Virus record (IMG/VR): IMGVR_UViG_3300017971_000626
Coordinates: 1-30,813 of that record
DNA: 30,813 nucleotides
Source: a virus
Reading direction: 5' to 3' (one strand)
Shown: positions 1-7,517 of the stretch, piece after piece
Numbering within the stretch: the first letter of the stretch is position 1
How the letters are laid out: each line of letters starts with the position of its first letter
The notes under the pieces: generated by a model
What the model was told of the DNA's origin: nothing
Databases searched by the model: none
Seen by the model: the letters and a program-made list of their open reading frames with translations, nothing else
Program-made: the position numbers and the translations under genes

Positions 1-149
1 ACGAGCGACTTGAGAAACAGGTAGCCGAAGCCAGCGAGCGCGAAGGCCAGTGCCTGTCGCAGACGCGAGTCGAGGGCCCCGTTGACCTCGACCTCTACGT
101 CCTGCTGCGCCTGCAACCGCAAGATTCGAAGGGTAGGGATTTCAAGCAC
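1..149 (-). CDS. baseplate protein J family (Mu gp47-like), N-terminal part
   Basis: Only the first 49 codons are in the window; the rest lies beyond the left edge. The start is GTG at 149, preceded five bases upstream by AAGGAGGT, the best Shine-Dalgarno sequence in the window. It overlaps the preceding gp46-like gene by 8 bp. The peptide starts MLEIPTLRIL and contains ALAGFGYLFLKSL, resembling the start of gpJ/gp47 baseplate wedge proteins, where a helix with an A-x-A-G pattern follows a short N-terminal strand. Position directly after gp46 is exactly where Mu-like phages place gp47. The wedge protein would form the periphery of the baseplate. The call rests mostly on gene order, because so little of the protein is visible. 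Confidence 0.7.
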   Translation of the reverse strand, partial: MLEIPTLRILRLQAQQDVEVEVNGALDSRLRQALAFALAGFGYLFLKSL

Positions 150-525
150 TGAGACCTCCTTGAGTTGTTGCGCTGACGACCACCGCGCCGTCGACGAGCA
201 CGTCGAGCTGCATCTCGTCGAAAGAGATCTGGTTCACCTCGACCTCGATCTTGCGAGCGTAGGCCGGGACGAGCACGGCGAGCGCAGCCTCGGTGCGCGA
301 CTTGAGTTCGGCGGGGGTCTCGTCGGTGATCGGTTGCCCGTAGCTCACCCAGACCCTCGAGGTGTTCCCGCGCGGGTCTCGAGCCCACCACTGCCAGTGG
401 CGCCTGCTGTCCTTCGGTCGGATGGTCGACCGCGTCGGCTGGTCGCTGCCGATGATCGCGATGATCTCCTCGACGAGTGGGTCCTTCTGCTGACCTGCGA
501 GTTTGTAAATCGGCTCGGCCATCAT
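142..525 (-). CDS. Mu gp46-like baseplate wedge protein
   Basis: A 127-residue protein starting at ATG 525, whose ATGA overlaps the stop of the preceding gene (522). It carries the general pattern of Mu gp46 proteins: an N-terminal segment of disrupted DR-type residues (IIGSDQPTRS), a W-rich central part (HWQWWARDPRG, then SRVWVSYG), and a C-terminal strand region with a helix of the TEAALAVLV type followed by IEVEVNQISFDEMQLDVLV. The usual RRGWW-GS-LW landmarks are only loosely kept, so this is a divergent member. Flanking gp43-like and gpJ-like genes support a baseplate role. Homologues act near the baseplate wedge in contractile phages. Confidence 0.72.
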   Translation of the reverse strand: MMAEPIYKLAGQQKDPLVEEIIAIIGSDQPTRSTIRPKDSRRHWQWWARDPRGNTSRVWVSYGQPITDETPAELKSRTEAALAVLVPAYARKIEVEVNQISFDEMQLDVLVDGAVVVSATTQGGLSA

Positions 526-1826
526 GCAACCAGCGGTTCGAGGTAGCGCAGCGTCGTTCCCGTCGGGATATCCCACGGTCGCGCCACGGCGTTGAGGTTG
601 GAGAGGGAGTCGACGGCAGCCTGCACCTGGTCTTCGCTCTCGAGCGACTCGTACAGCTCGGGCAGAACCGACAGAAGGCTCTCGGGGCGGATGGTCGTGT
701 AGGTCCTCAGCCTCGGCAGACCCGCGGCCTGCTCCGAAAGGTACTGGCGGGTCGCCGCGCGAAGGGCTCGGGCCTCGGAGTAGACGCTGTACTCGATCCC
801 GTCGATGGCGAAGAGCTCCTCGAAGGGAGCCTCCAGCGCCTCTGCGACGTTGAGGATGCTGTTGATCGTGGCGAACTGGGTCGAGGTGATCGCCAGGCAG
901 ACCGACGACGTGACCGCGGCCAAGGCAAGCGAGCGCGCTTCGTCAACCTCTCCGAGCTCGGTGAGGTCCTCTTCGCTGGCGCCGTCGCCGAGGATCTCGC
1001 CCTGGGTCGGCGGCACGTCGCTGTCGAACGTGGTCCCCGTCGCCAACGCCTCGATGAAGGTCACGGCCGGCTTGTCGTTCCCCGAGTCCTGCACCGCGGC
1101 CGAGCCCGTGAGCGGGTCCCCTTGCTGCGACAGCGACGGCACCAGCGAGAGCAATCCCCCAGCGGTGCTCATCACCCTCGACGCGAAGTTCTGCGGCGTG
1201 AGCAGCAGCGACTCGAGCTGCGAGCGAAGGATCTGGATCGACGCGGAGAAATTGTTGACGGGCTCGAAGGCCGCGGAGATCAGCCCCTGCGTGTCCGAGA
1301 GCCACTGCCCGAAGGCGTCGAGGACTGCAAGCGCGCCCTCGGACCAGCCCGGTTCATCAGGCGCGCGCGCACCGAAGCTGAGCACCGAAGCCCGAGAGAG
1401 ACGGCTGATCGAGTTCCTCGTCTCGGCCCCCGCGTCCTCGGACAAGATCAGCTGGGGTCGCCCCTCCAGCATCGTCACCGAGCCTTCGCTGATCGCCAGC
1501 CGCGAGTCGTCGAAGAACTTCAGCGTGACCGCCTCGACCATCCACAGGTCGGTCAGCTCCCCGAGCACCGGGAGCGAGACCGTGAACGGCCCACCCTCGA
1601 GGAACATCGCGCGTAGCTCGAGCGACGCCGTCTCGTAGTCGGAGGTGATCCACTCCCCGTCGCGGATCAACATGAACTCGATCCGATACTGCGAAGGCAT
1701 CTGACCTTGCGGCTCGACGAGCGCGCCGTCGATGTCCGGGGCCTCCTTGACCACGGTCCGCTCCTGGTTGGTGAGCTCGCTGAGACGCACCCATACGGGC
1801 ACTCCGTTGATCGCTCCGCGCTCCAT
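522..1826 (-). CDS. DNA circularization protein N / Mu gp43-like tail protein
   Basis: 434 residues, ATG at 1826 directly abutting the TAG of the spike gene (TAGATG). The N-terminal 100 residues match the PF07157-type pattern: a GV-x-V strand at the start, an E-x-P turn, then a helix (TASLELRAMFLEGG) followed by P-x-LGEL, as in proteins where a GPG-x-L-x-HP-x-LG segment follows. The middle is helical and low in recognisable motifs. The end has a LysM-like or tail-X-like piece (LSNLNAVARPWDIPTGTTLRYLEP), typical of proteins that read N-x-x-xP-x-x-IPxGTxL. In Mu, gp43 lies between the tape measure and the hub; here it lies after the spike. The role is in tail-tip or baseplate assembly; the circularization name is historical. 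Confidence 0.75.
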   Translation of the reverse strand: MERGAINGVPVWVRLSELTNQERTVVKEAPDIDGALVEPQGQMPSQYRIEFMLIRDGEWITSDYETASLELRAMFLEGGPFTVSLPVLGELTDLWMVEAVTLKFFDDSRLAISEGSVTMLEGRPQLILSEDAGAETRNSISRLSRASVLSFGARAPDEPGWSEGALAVLDAFGQWLSDTQGLISAAFEPVNNFSASIQILRSQLESLLLTPQNFASRVMSTAGGLLSLVPSLSQQGDPLTGSAAVQDSGNDKPAVTFIEALATGTTFDSDVPPTQGEILGDGASEEDLTELGEVDEARSLALAAVTSSVCLAITSTQFATINSILNVAEALEAPFEELFAIDGIEYSVYSEARALRAATRQYLSEQAAGLPRLRTYTTIRPESLLSVLPELYESLESEDQVQAAVDSLSNLNAVARPWDIPTGTTLRYLEPLVA

Positions 1827-2534
1827 CTACTCTCCCTTCGCCTTCGTGGTTGCCGACGTTTGGACCAAGCTCTGGCCTGGGGGCGCCGGGGGGATGCCGA
1901 GGATGTACGCCGCAAAGCTCTGCATGGCCTTCACGCCGCCGTCGTTGGGAGCGAAGTTGCCTGGCAGTGCAGCGAAGTTGGCCGCGCCGGAGATGTGCGT
2001 CTGGCTCGCCTGAGCCTTGAGCAGCTCGACGGCTCCGGGCCCTCCGATCTTCACGTCGCCGGTCCCGGTCACGTTGATGGTCAGCGACTTGTTCAGCGCG
2101 AGCGTGATCGACATGTTGCCGTCCGCGTCCATCACCATGCTCTGCCCGTCCTTGCCCGTGACGGTCAGCGCGTCGTCATCGTCGAGCACGACTTGGTGCC
2201 CGGCCGCGGTCCAGGCGACGGCGTCGCCAGCTTCGGTCTCTGGCCGCCCGCCCAAGCTCGAGACGCCGATGGCGACGCGCTCCTGGGTCTCCGATCCTGG
2301 CGCGAGCACGAGCGCCGTGGCGGCGCCGGGCGGCCTTGACGCAAAGCCGTACTGCTCGAGCACCTGCAGGTCATCGTCGTCATCGGTCGAGGCGGAGGGG
2401 GCCTGCCCAGCCGGCGCGCTCATCCCGGTGATCGAGGTCCACTCGATCATGCCGTAGACCGCCTGCCACAAGTCACGGGTGGCCTGCTCGATCGCTCGTC
2501 GGATCGGACGGTCTCCTTGAGTTCGGTCAGGCAT
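1827..2534 (-). CDS. baseplate spike / assembly protein (Mu gp45-like)
   Basis: 235 residues, ATG at 2534 overlapping the hub gene by 8 bp. The fold order fits Mu gp45/P2 gpV: an N-terminal helical part, an OB-like segment with the signature VLEQYGFASRPP followed by AATALVLAPG, and then a repetitive beta-rich region (HQVVLDDDDALTVTGKDG, DADGNMSITLALN) expected to form a trimeric beta-helix. The C-terminus ends in a low-complexity T/K tail rather than an obvious HxH iron-binding apex. The protein would form the membrane-piercing needle under the hub. An acidic stretch (STDDDDDLQ) sits before the OB domain. Confidence 0.85.
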   Translation of the reverse strand: MPDRTQGDRPIRRAIEQATRDLWQAVYGMIEWTSITGMSAPAGQAPSASTDDDDDLQVLEQYGFASRPPGAATALVLAPGSETQERVAIGVSSLGGRPETEAGDAVAWTAAGHQVVLDDDDALTVTGKDGQSMVMDADGNMSITLALNKSLTINVTGTGDVKIGGPGAVELLKAQASQTHISGAANFAALPGNFAPNDGGVKAMQSFAAYILGIPPAPPGQSLVQTSATTKAKGE

Positions 2535-3735
2535 CAGGGTCCTCCGGGGTGAAGTAGAGCTCGAGCTCCTCCTCGTCGAAGTCTACCGTGTCCGATGCGA
2601 GGTCGATCTGCGAGACCAACTGGGAGTTCTGAGCGAGCCACTCCTTGTTGGTCCGGTACCCGCGCCGGCTGCCCTTGGTGATCTTGTTGGTCTTGAGGAT
2701 CGCGTAGGCGTCCGGGGGCAAGAACTCCAGCCGGGCAACTGCTCCATCCCCCGTGCTCGAGCCAAGCTCGACGGACGCCAGCACGAGGTCCTCGTCGTAT
2801 TGCTCGTCGGTGTCGACGACGCGGTACAGCGTGTTGGGCCACCAGAGCGCGCGGCTGTAGTTCGGGGACCAGCCGTCGATGTTGATGGTGACGCGCTGAC
2901 CCTCGGCCGCCCGCCGCCTCATCTCCCACTCGGCCTGGCGGTCGAGCGCGGCTTGACCTCGGCCGCCCGCCTGGGCCTGGATGATGATCGGCGAGTAGAG
3001 CACCCGCTCATCGGTCGCCCTGCCATCCAGGCCTTTGAGCCCCCCGTCTTCCGGGTCGCGCTGGCCTCGTCCCTTGCGGTTGACGAAGTACTCGCTGTGC
3101 ACGTCGCGGACGTCGTCTTCGAACTCGATCGACAAGACCCTCGCGGCCGGGGCCACCACGGGGATCGGCGACTTCCTGACTGCGACCCGCGTGATCCTCA
3201 CCGAGCTCTTGGCCGCGCGCCCCTCCGTGACGCTCGCGGCTCCGCTCACGAGGATGCAGCCCTGGCGCTTTGCCACGTCTTTGAGAAACGCCCAGGCAGT
3301 CTGGCCGGGGCCCACGCGCACTCGGTCCATGACTTCGTCCGCGACCTCGATCCCGGACTCACTGACGTCAACGACGAGGCCGTAGGGCTCGACGATCTGC
3401 TCGACGATCTGCCGAAGCGACCGGTTGCGGATCGTGCGTCGCTCGACGAGTGCGCTGGACTTGACGAGGCGCTGCGAGGCCGAGAACCCGGTGATCGTCA
3501 GGTCGCGTGTGCCCGGCTGCTTCATGAGCCGGACGTTCTGAATTTCTCCGACGAGCCTCGTCACCCCCTCGACCGAAACCTCGACACGATCTCCGGCGTC
3601 GACGCGGACGCGATCGTTGATCGTCGCGGTGAAGCTGTCGGCCAGCTCGCGCATGCTGAAGCGCAGGCTGATGGTCCCGACCTCCTCGACGGTGTAGTCG
3701 CCGATCCGAATCTGGTAGCGAGGGACCCTCGCCAT
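2527..3735 (-). CDS. baseplate hub protein (Mu gp44/P-like)
   Basis: 402 residues from ATG 3735, which overlaps the tape measure stop by one base (TGATG). The frame is open upstream to 3774, but that part overlaps the tape measure gene and lacks conservation. The sequence follows the gpD/gp44 hub pattern: N-terminal beta domain (RYQIRIGDYTVEEVG), a D-R-V-E-V-x-V strand, a V-x-x-L-x-G-E-I strand, the helix pair with SLRQIVEQIVEPYGL, then a QTAWAFLKDVAKRQGCIL segment (compare E-T-x-w-e-x-l-x-R-x-A-r in gp44). The C-terminus is acidic (DFDEEELELYFTPEDPDA). It would be the central hub connecting the tube to the gp45-like spike encoded next. Confidence 0.85.
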   Translation of the reverse strand: MARVPRYQIRIGDYTVEEVGTISLRFSMRELADSFTATINDRVRVDAGDRVEVSVEGVTRLVGEIQNVRLMKQPGTRDLTITGFSASQRLVKSSALVERRTIRNRSLRQIVEQIVEPYGLVVDVSESGIEVADEVMDRVRVGPGQTAWAFLKDVAKRQGCILVSGAASVTEGRAAKSSVRITRVAVRKSPIPVVAPAARVLSIEFEDDVRDVHSEYFVNRKGRGQRDPEDGGLKGLDGRATDERVLYSPIIIQAQAGGRGQAALDRQAEWEMRRRAAEGQRVTINIDGWSPNYSRALWWPNTLYRVVDTDEQYDEDLVLASVELGSSTGDGAVARLEFLPPDAYAILKTNKITKGSRRGYRTNKEWLAQNSQLVSQIDLASDTVDFDEEELELYFTPEDPDA

Positions 3736-6071
3736 CAGACACTCCCCGCCTCCATGCTGGGCCCTTCCCACCACTGTTTGCCAGCGGTGTTCTCGGCGAT
3801 CTTCTCGTTTGCCTCGGCGTTGCGCCGCATCATGTCGAGCATGCTGCCCTCATCGAAGAGGCCGCCGCCCTCGCGCTCAAAGGTCTGCTCCTCGCTCAGC
3901 CCGATCTGCGCAGCGTACTGCTCGTCAAACCGCTCGAGGTCGCGCTCGGCCTGCTGGCGCTGGCGCTGGAGATCGTCCTGCACTCCGGTCACCTGGTTGA
4001 GCAGCCCGGCGTAGCCGCCGATGCTCTTCTGCAAGAGGTTGGCGTCGTCGTCGACTCCACCAACACGAGCCTCGGACTCGGCCTTGCGCGAGGCGTTGAC
4101 CACGGCGATCAGGCGGTTCCGACGCTCGAGCAACAGCTGCTCGTCGGACTTCTCCTTGCCCTGCTCGTCCTTGAAGCTGATGTTTTGCTGCTCCTGCTCG
4201 ACCCGCTTGATCGCGTTCTCGTACTCCTCCAGCGGCTTTTGAGCCGCATCGAGGACCGCGTTGAAGGCCAAGATGGCGAGCTGCGCACCGACGAAGACAG
4301 CGGGAAGGGCCCCCATCGTCTTCTGCATCCCCCCGGCGAGCTTGCTCGTCTTGCTCGAGCTCGCGCCGACCTTGTCGACCGCTCCGCTGAGCCCGCCCAT
4401 CTTGGTCATCGAGACCCCAGCGAGGGCGTTCCACATCGACAGCGCCGACGAGACCCCGGCCGCGGCGCGGGCGAAGACCGCCGCCCCGATCGCCAGCTTG
4501 GCGAGCTGCCCGACGACCTTGGGGTTGTCGCGAACGAAGTCAGTCAGCCCCGCGAGGAACGGACCTAGCTCCTCGGCAATGCTCTGCAGGGCTGGGACGA
4601 GAGCCTCCCCCGCTTGGATCTTGAGGAGCTCCCACTGGGCCTCGAGCTGCTTGGCCTTCTGCGCCGAGGTCTCGCTCATCTTGGCGAAGGCCTGGTCCGA
4701 TGCCCCCTGCTTCTTCTCCATGTCGGCAAGGACGCTGCGGTAGTCCTCCATGCCGTTGATCAGGCCGCCAACCGCTGCGCGCGCCTCCGTGCTGTCGAAC
4801 AGCTTGGCGAGCGTGTTCTCGTCGAACTTCTCGGCGGCGCGGAGCTTGAGGATGAACTCCTCGAGGCCGCCGGCGGCTTCGATCCCAGCCGTCGAGAAGT
4901 CGATCCCGAGGCGCTTGGCCTCCTCGCGCGCCCCCTTGGTCGGCTTCGAGATGTTGGCGAGGGCCTGGCGCAGAGCCGTCGCTCCCTCCTTCGCCGAGGG
5001 GAAGCGCGTCGAAAGCACGGCGATCGCAGCGTTGGTCTCGTCCAGGGACAGGCCTGAGTCGCTGGCCGCCTGGGCGACGGCCGGCAGCGCCCTCGCCATC
5101 TCCGCGACGGTCGTCTGCCCGCGCTTCACCGCCGTGAAGAGGCTGTCGGCAGCGGTCGCCGCGGTCTCGCCTTGGTTCTTGAAGTTGGCGACGGACTTGG
5201 AGATCGCCAGCACCGCCTCTTCCTGGGAGGCCACGCCGCCGATCGCCAGCTTGTTGGCGAAGGTGAGCTGCTCCTGGGCCTCGGCGGCCGAGGTCGCTCC
5301 CGCGCTGACGATCGAGTAGAAGGCCGCGGTCTGATCGGTCGGCAAGCCGCCAAACTGCTCGGCGGCGTCGGAGGTGATCTGCCGGATCTTGTCGACCGGG
5401 ATCTCGTCGGTGAGCGTCGAGATCTCGACGATGCCCTTCTCGTAGTCCTTGAAGGCGTCGAACGACCCGCGGACCCCCTCCTCGATCCTCGCACCGGCCT
5501 GCTCGAACTCCCCGCTGACCACCGCGAGGTTCTCGGCAAACTCGAGCCGCGACCCTCCGCGCTTGAGGGTCGGGTCTCGACCGAGCTTCTCCTTGGCCGC
5601 CGCCTTGGCCGCCCGCCGGCGGCGGCGGTTGATCTCCTTCTGGGTCTCGATCTCGACCAGCTGGGCGTCGGACAGGTTCTCGATGTTGCGCGCCGCCTTG
5701 CGCGCGAGCTTCTCCTGCCGATCCATGGCCCGCGCCTGGGCCTTGGCCTCCTTGACCGCGGTCGTCAGGGCCCGATCGAAGTCGCGCTCGAGCCGAGCTC
5801 GGCGGCCATCCCCCCGGGGCTCCCGCCTGCGCCGCCGTGGGCGATCCTCCCGGGCCGGAGCCCGGCGCCCGCCTCCTCGTCCCCCGCGTCCCCGGCCGCC
5901 GCCAGCGGGCAACGTCGGCAGCGAGGGGAGGTCCCCCATCTGCCGGCTCGCGGCCACGGCGCGGTTGAGGCTCTCGGTGTACTGATCCGCGAGCTTGGTC
6001 AGGTCCCGCAGGTACTTCCGGGTCCCGCGGTCCTTCGCCTTCGCCTCGAGGATGACGTTGAGCTTGGCCAT
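3735..6071 (-). CDS. tail tape measure protein
   Basis: 778 residues, the longest tail gene. The ATG at 6071 directly follows the TAG of the frameshifted chaperone product. An N-terminal helical part is followed by a strongly basic low-complexity stretch of G/R (about residues 57-95), then a coiled-coil region. From about residue 200 there is a TP901-type tape measure core: KDYEKGIVEISTLTDEI, QFGGLPTDQTAAFYSIVSAG and GLSLDETNAAIAVLSTRFPS are typical of PhageMin_Tail domains. Hydrophobic segments at about 545-570 and 615-635 may insert in the membrane. The protein sets tail length, which on the usual 1.5 A per residue rule would be about 115 nm. The G/R stretch is unusual for this family. Confidence 0.92.
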   Translation of the reverse strand: MAKLNVILEAKAKDRGTRKYLRDLTKLADQYTESLNRAVAASRQMGDLPSLPTLPAGGGRGRGGRGGGRRAPAREDRPRRRRREPRGDGRRARLERDFDRALTTAVKEAKAQARAMDRQEKLARKAARNIENLSDAQLVEIETQKEINRRRRRAAKAAAKEKLGRDPTLKRGGSRLEFAENLAVVSGEFEQAGARIEEGVRGSFDAFKDYEKGIVEISTLTDEIPVDKIRQITSDAAEQFGGLPTDQTAAFYSIVSAGATSAAEAQEQLTFANKLAIGGVASQEEAVLAISKSVANFKNQGETAATAADSLFTAVKRGQTTVAEMARALPAVAQAASDSGLSLDETNAAIAVLSTRFPSAKEGATALRQALANISKPTKGAREEAKRLGIDFSTAGIEAAGGLEEFILKLRAAEKFDENTLAKLFDSTEARAAVGGLINGMEDYRSVLADMEKKQGASDQAFAKMSETSAQKAKQLEAQWELLKIQAGEALVPALQSIAEELGPFLAGLTDFVRDNPKVVGQLAKLAIGAAVFARAAAGVSSALSMWNALAGVSMTKMGGLSGAVDKVGASSSKTSKLAGGMQKTMGALPAVFVGAQLAILAFNAVLDAAQKPLEEYENAIKRVEQEQQNISFKDEQGKEKSDEQLLLERRNRLIAVVNASRKAESEARVGGVDDDANLLQKSIGGYAGLLNQVTGVQDDLQRQRQQAERDLERFDEQYAAQIGLSEEQTFEREGGGLFDEGSMLDMMRRNAEANEKIAENTAGKQWWEGPSMEAGSV

Positions 6072-7153
6072 CTATCGTCCCCGTCGTCGTCGCTTTCGTC
6101 GTCGGCCGCCGCCGCTCAGGACCCGAGCGAGCTGGATGGCCACGGCGGTGGCGTTGCGCTCGCGCTGCTCTTCCGCTCGCGCGGCTTCTACTTCGAGTCG
6201 GGTGAGGGTGAGTTCGGCGACGTCGCACGGCCGCCAGCCGTAGACAGCATAGAGCGTTGCGCAGCGAAGAGAGATAGAGCCCTTTCGTTCTGTTTTTTTT
6301 TGAGCTCCTGAAACTGCGCCCACAGCCGGACGACGTCTTCGATGCGGGCCTGCTTGAGCTTGTCCTCGGGGACCTTCGTGGCCTCCGCCAACGCTGCGAT
6401 GCGGCCGTCCCACTCCGTCAGCTCGTCGCCGACGTCCTCGTAGATCCGCGTGTGGATGACTCGGATCGGCCCGAGCTTGAGCGTCCCGAGCCCGGGGCTC
6501 CGGCACTTCACGAGGAAGTAGTCGTCGTGCTGCGAGGAGAACAACTCGAGCGCCGCTGCCTGCCATCCGATGACCTCGACCTGCATCGGCAGCATGGGCG
6601 TCCCTCCCTCGTCGATGAAGCGCTGGCGCATCAGCGACCAGGCGTCGTCCGTGGTCACGTCGTTGAGGAGGTAGAAGGCGGCGTCGACATCGGCCGGCGC
6701 GAGCCGGCGCTCGAGCATCTTGAACTCGACGCCGTGGATCTTGGCTCGCATCGCGTGGTTGAAGGCCGCCGTGCCGGCGTCGAACTCCGGCACGCACATG
6801 TCCCCCGCCACGATCGGCCTGATGCGCAGCGACGTGGGCAGCGTCTCGGGCACGAGCTCGTTGGTCGCGGGCGCCCTGCCATCGGCGTCGACGAACTCGT
6901 CGGCGATCCGCCGCGGCTCGACCGCCACGCTCAGCTTGTAGTCGAAGGGCTCGGCGGTCTCCGGCGGTGCCAGGAAGTCCGCCTCGGCGTTGCAGACCGC
7001 GAACCAAGGCGCGGCCTTGTCGGGGAGGTCCGCCCACTTGGGCAGCTTCGCTATCGTGTCGACGAAGAGGCCGCTGGCTGCCTCCTCGCTGTTCTGGATC
7101 GCCGACCGGTAGGCCGAGTAGACCCTGGCCGCCTTTACTTGGTCTCCAGCCAC
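6072..7153 (-). CDS. tail assembly chaperone, long form made by -1 frameshift
   Basis: Proposed 360-residue fusion. The ribosome reads frame 0 from GTG 7153 to the A9 run at 6301-6293, slips back one base, and continues in the -1 frame to TAG at 6072. The joined sequence is QELKKK then TERKGS. The extension carries YAVYGWRPCDVAELTLTRLE, which resembles the Y-G-W-x-x-x-E-I-x-x-L pattern seen in the downstream half of other tail chaperones. Its stop abuts the tape measure ATG, closing what would otherwise be a 116 bp gap in a region without gaps. Such chaperones, known from lambda gpG/gpGT and Mu gp41-type genes, coat the tape measure before tube polymerisation. The extension ends in a basic tail rich in R and K. 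Confidence 0.68.
6188..7153 (-). CDS. tail assembly chaperone, short form (zero frame)
   Basis: 321 residues in the zero frame, between tube and tape measure genes. The frame is open to 7291, but within the tube gene the only well-placed start is GTG at 7153, with GAGGGGG about five bases upstream; this gives a 19 bp overlap with the tube gene. No domain is recognised by sequence: there is a helical N-terminus (RVYSAYRSAIQNSEEAA) and a C-terminal helical part ending at ELKKK. Identification as chaperone rests on its position and the A9 slip site near the end. At 321 residues it is longer than most chaperones (usually 100-200), so the N-terminal half may have another role. Confidence 0.62.
   Translation of the reverse strand: MAGDQVKAARVYSAYRSAIQNSEEAASGLFVDTIAKLPKWADLPDKAAPWFAVCNAEADFLAPPETAEPFDYKLSVAVEPRRIADEFVDADGRAPATNELVPETLPTSLRIRPIVAGDMCVPEFDAGTAAFNHAMRAKIHGVEFKMLERRLAPADVDAAFYLLNDVTTDDAWSLMRQRFIDEGGTPMLPMQVEVIGWQAAALELFSSQHDDYFLVKCRSPGLGTLKLGPIRVIHTRIYEDVGDELTEWDGRIAALAEATKVPEDKLKQARIEDVVRLWAQFQELKKKQNERALSLFAAQRSMLSTAGGRATSPNSPSPDSK
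6293..6301 (-). other. A9 slippery run, proposed -1 ribosomal frameshift site
   Basis: Nine consecutive A on the coding (minus) strand, read as AAA-AAA-AAA-CAG in the chaperone zero frame. Frame arithmetic gives a -1 shift to enter the downstream frame that ends at 6072. Such a run in a GC-rich gene, at the expected place between tube and tape measure, is typical of tail chaperone frameshifting. I did not identify a convincing downstream pseudoknot by eye. Confidence 0.7.
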
Positions 7154-7500
7154 GGGTCCCCCTCGTAGTTGAGCGTGATGCGGCCCTCGGGCGCCGCGCC
7201 CTCGAGGGGGGACGAGAGGTCGCAGCCCGTCAAGAGCCACTCGTTGCCGCGGTCCCAGACCACGCGGAGCTTCGCGTCCTCGACGTCGCACGTCGCCCGG
7301 AGCTTGAAGTCCTTCGTGTAGGCGATGTCGAAGCTGCAGCTGCCCGGCATGTTCTGGTTGGTCGACCCCAGGCGCCGCCCGGCGCCCATGACGGAGGTCC
7401 GCTCCTTGCCGCCGAAGTTCGAATTGAAGGTCCCGTCGACGATGGGCAGCGGCACCTCGTTGAGGAAGATGGCTTTGACTTCGCTGTTGATCTGCGCCAT
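7135..7500 (-). CDS. tail tube protein (Mu gpM-like)
   Basis: 121 residues, ATG at 7500 with GGAG seven bases upstream. The sequence follows the phage tail tube pattern of the PF10618 family: an initial strand (VKAIFLNEVPLPIVDGTF), a conserved KERTSVMGAG region, then strand pairs ending with GRITLNYEGDPW. The length of about 120 residues matches Mu gpM. The next gene upstream is the sheath, the classical sheath-tube pair of contractile tails. Hexameric rings of this protein would form the inner tube. Confidence 0.9.
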   Translation of the reverse strand: MAQINSEVKAIFLNEVPLPIVDGTFNSNFGGKERTSVMGAGRRLGSTNQNMPGSCSFDIAYTKDFKLRATCDVEDAKLRVVWDRGNEWLLTGCDLSSPLEGAAPEGRITLNYEGDPWLETK

Positions 7501-7517
7501 GGCTCCGCGCTCCTAAC

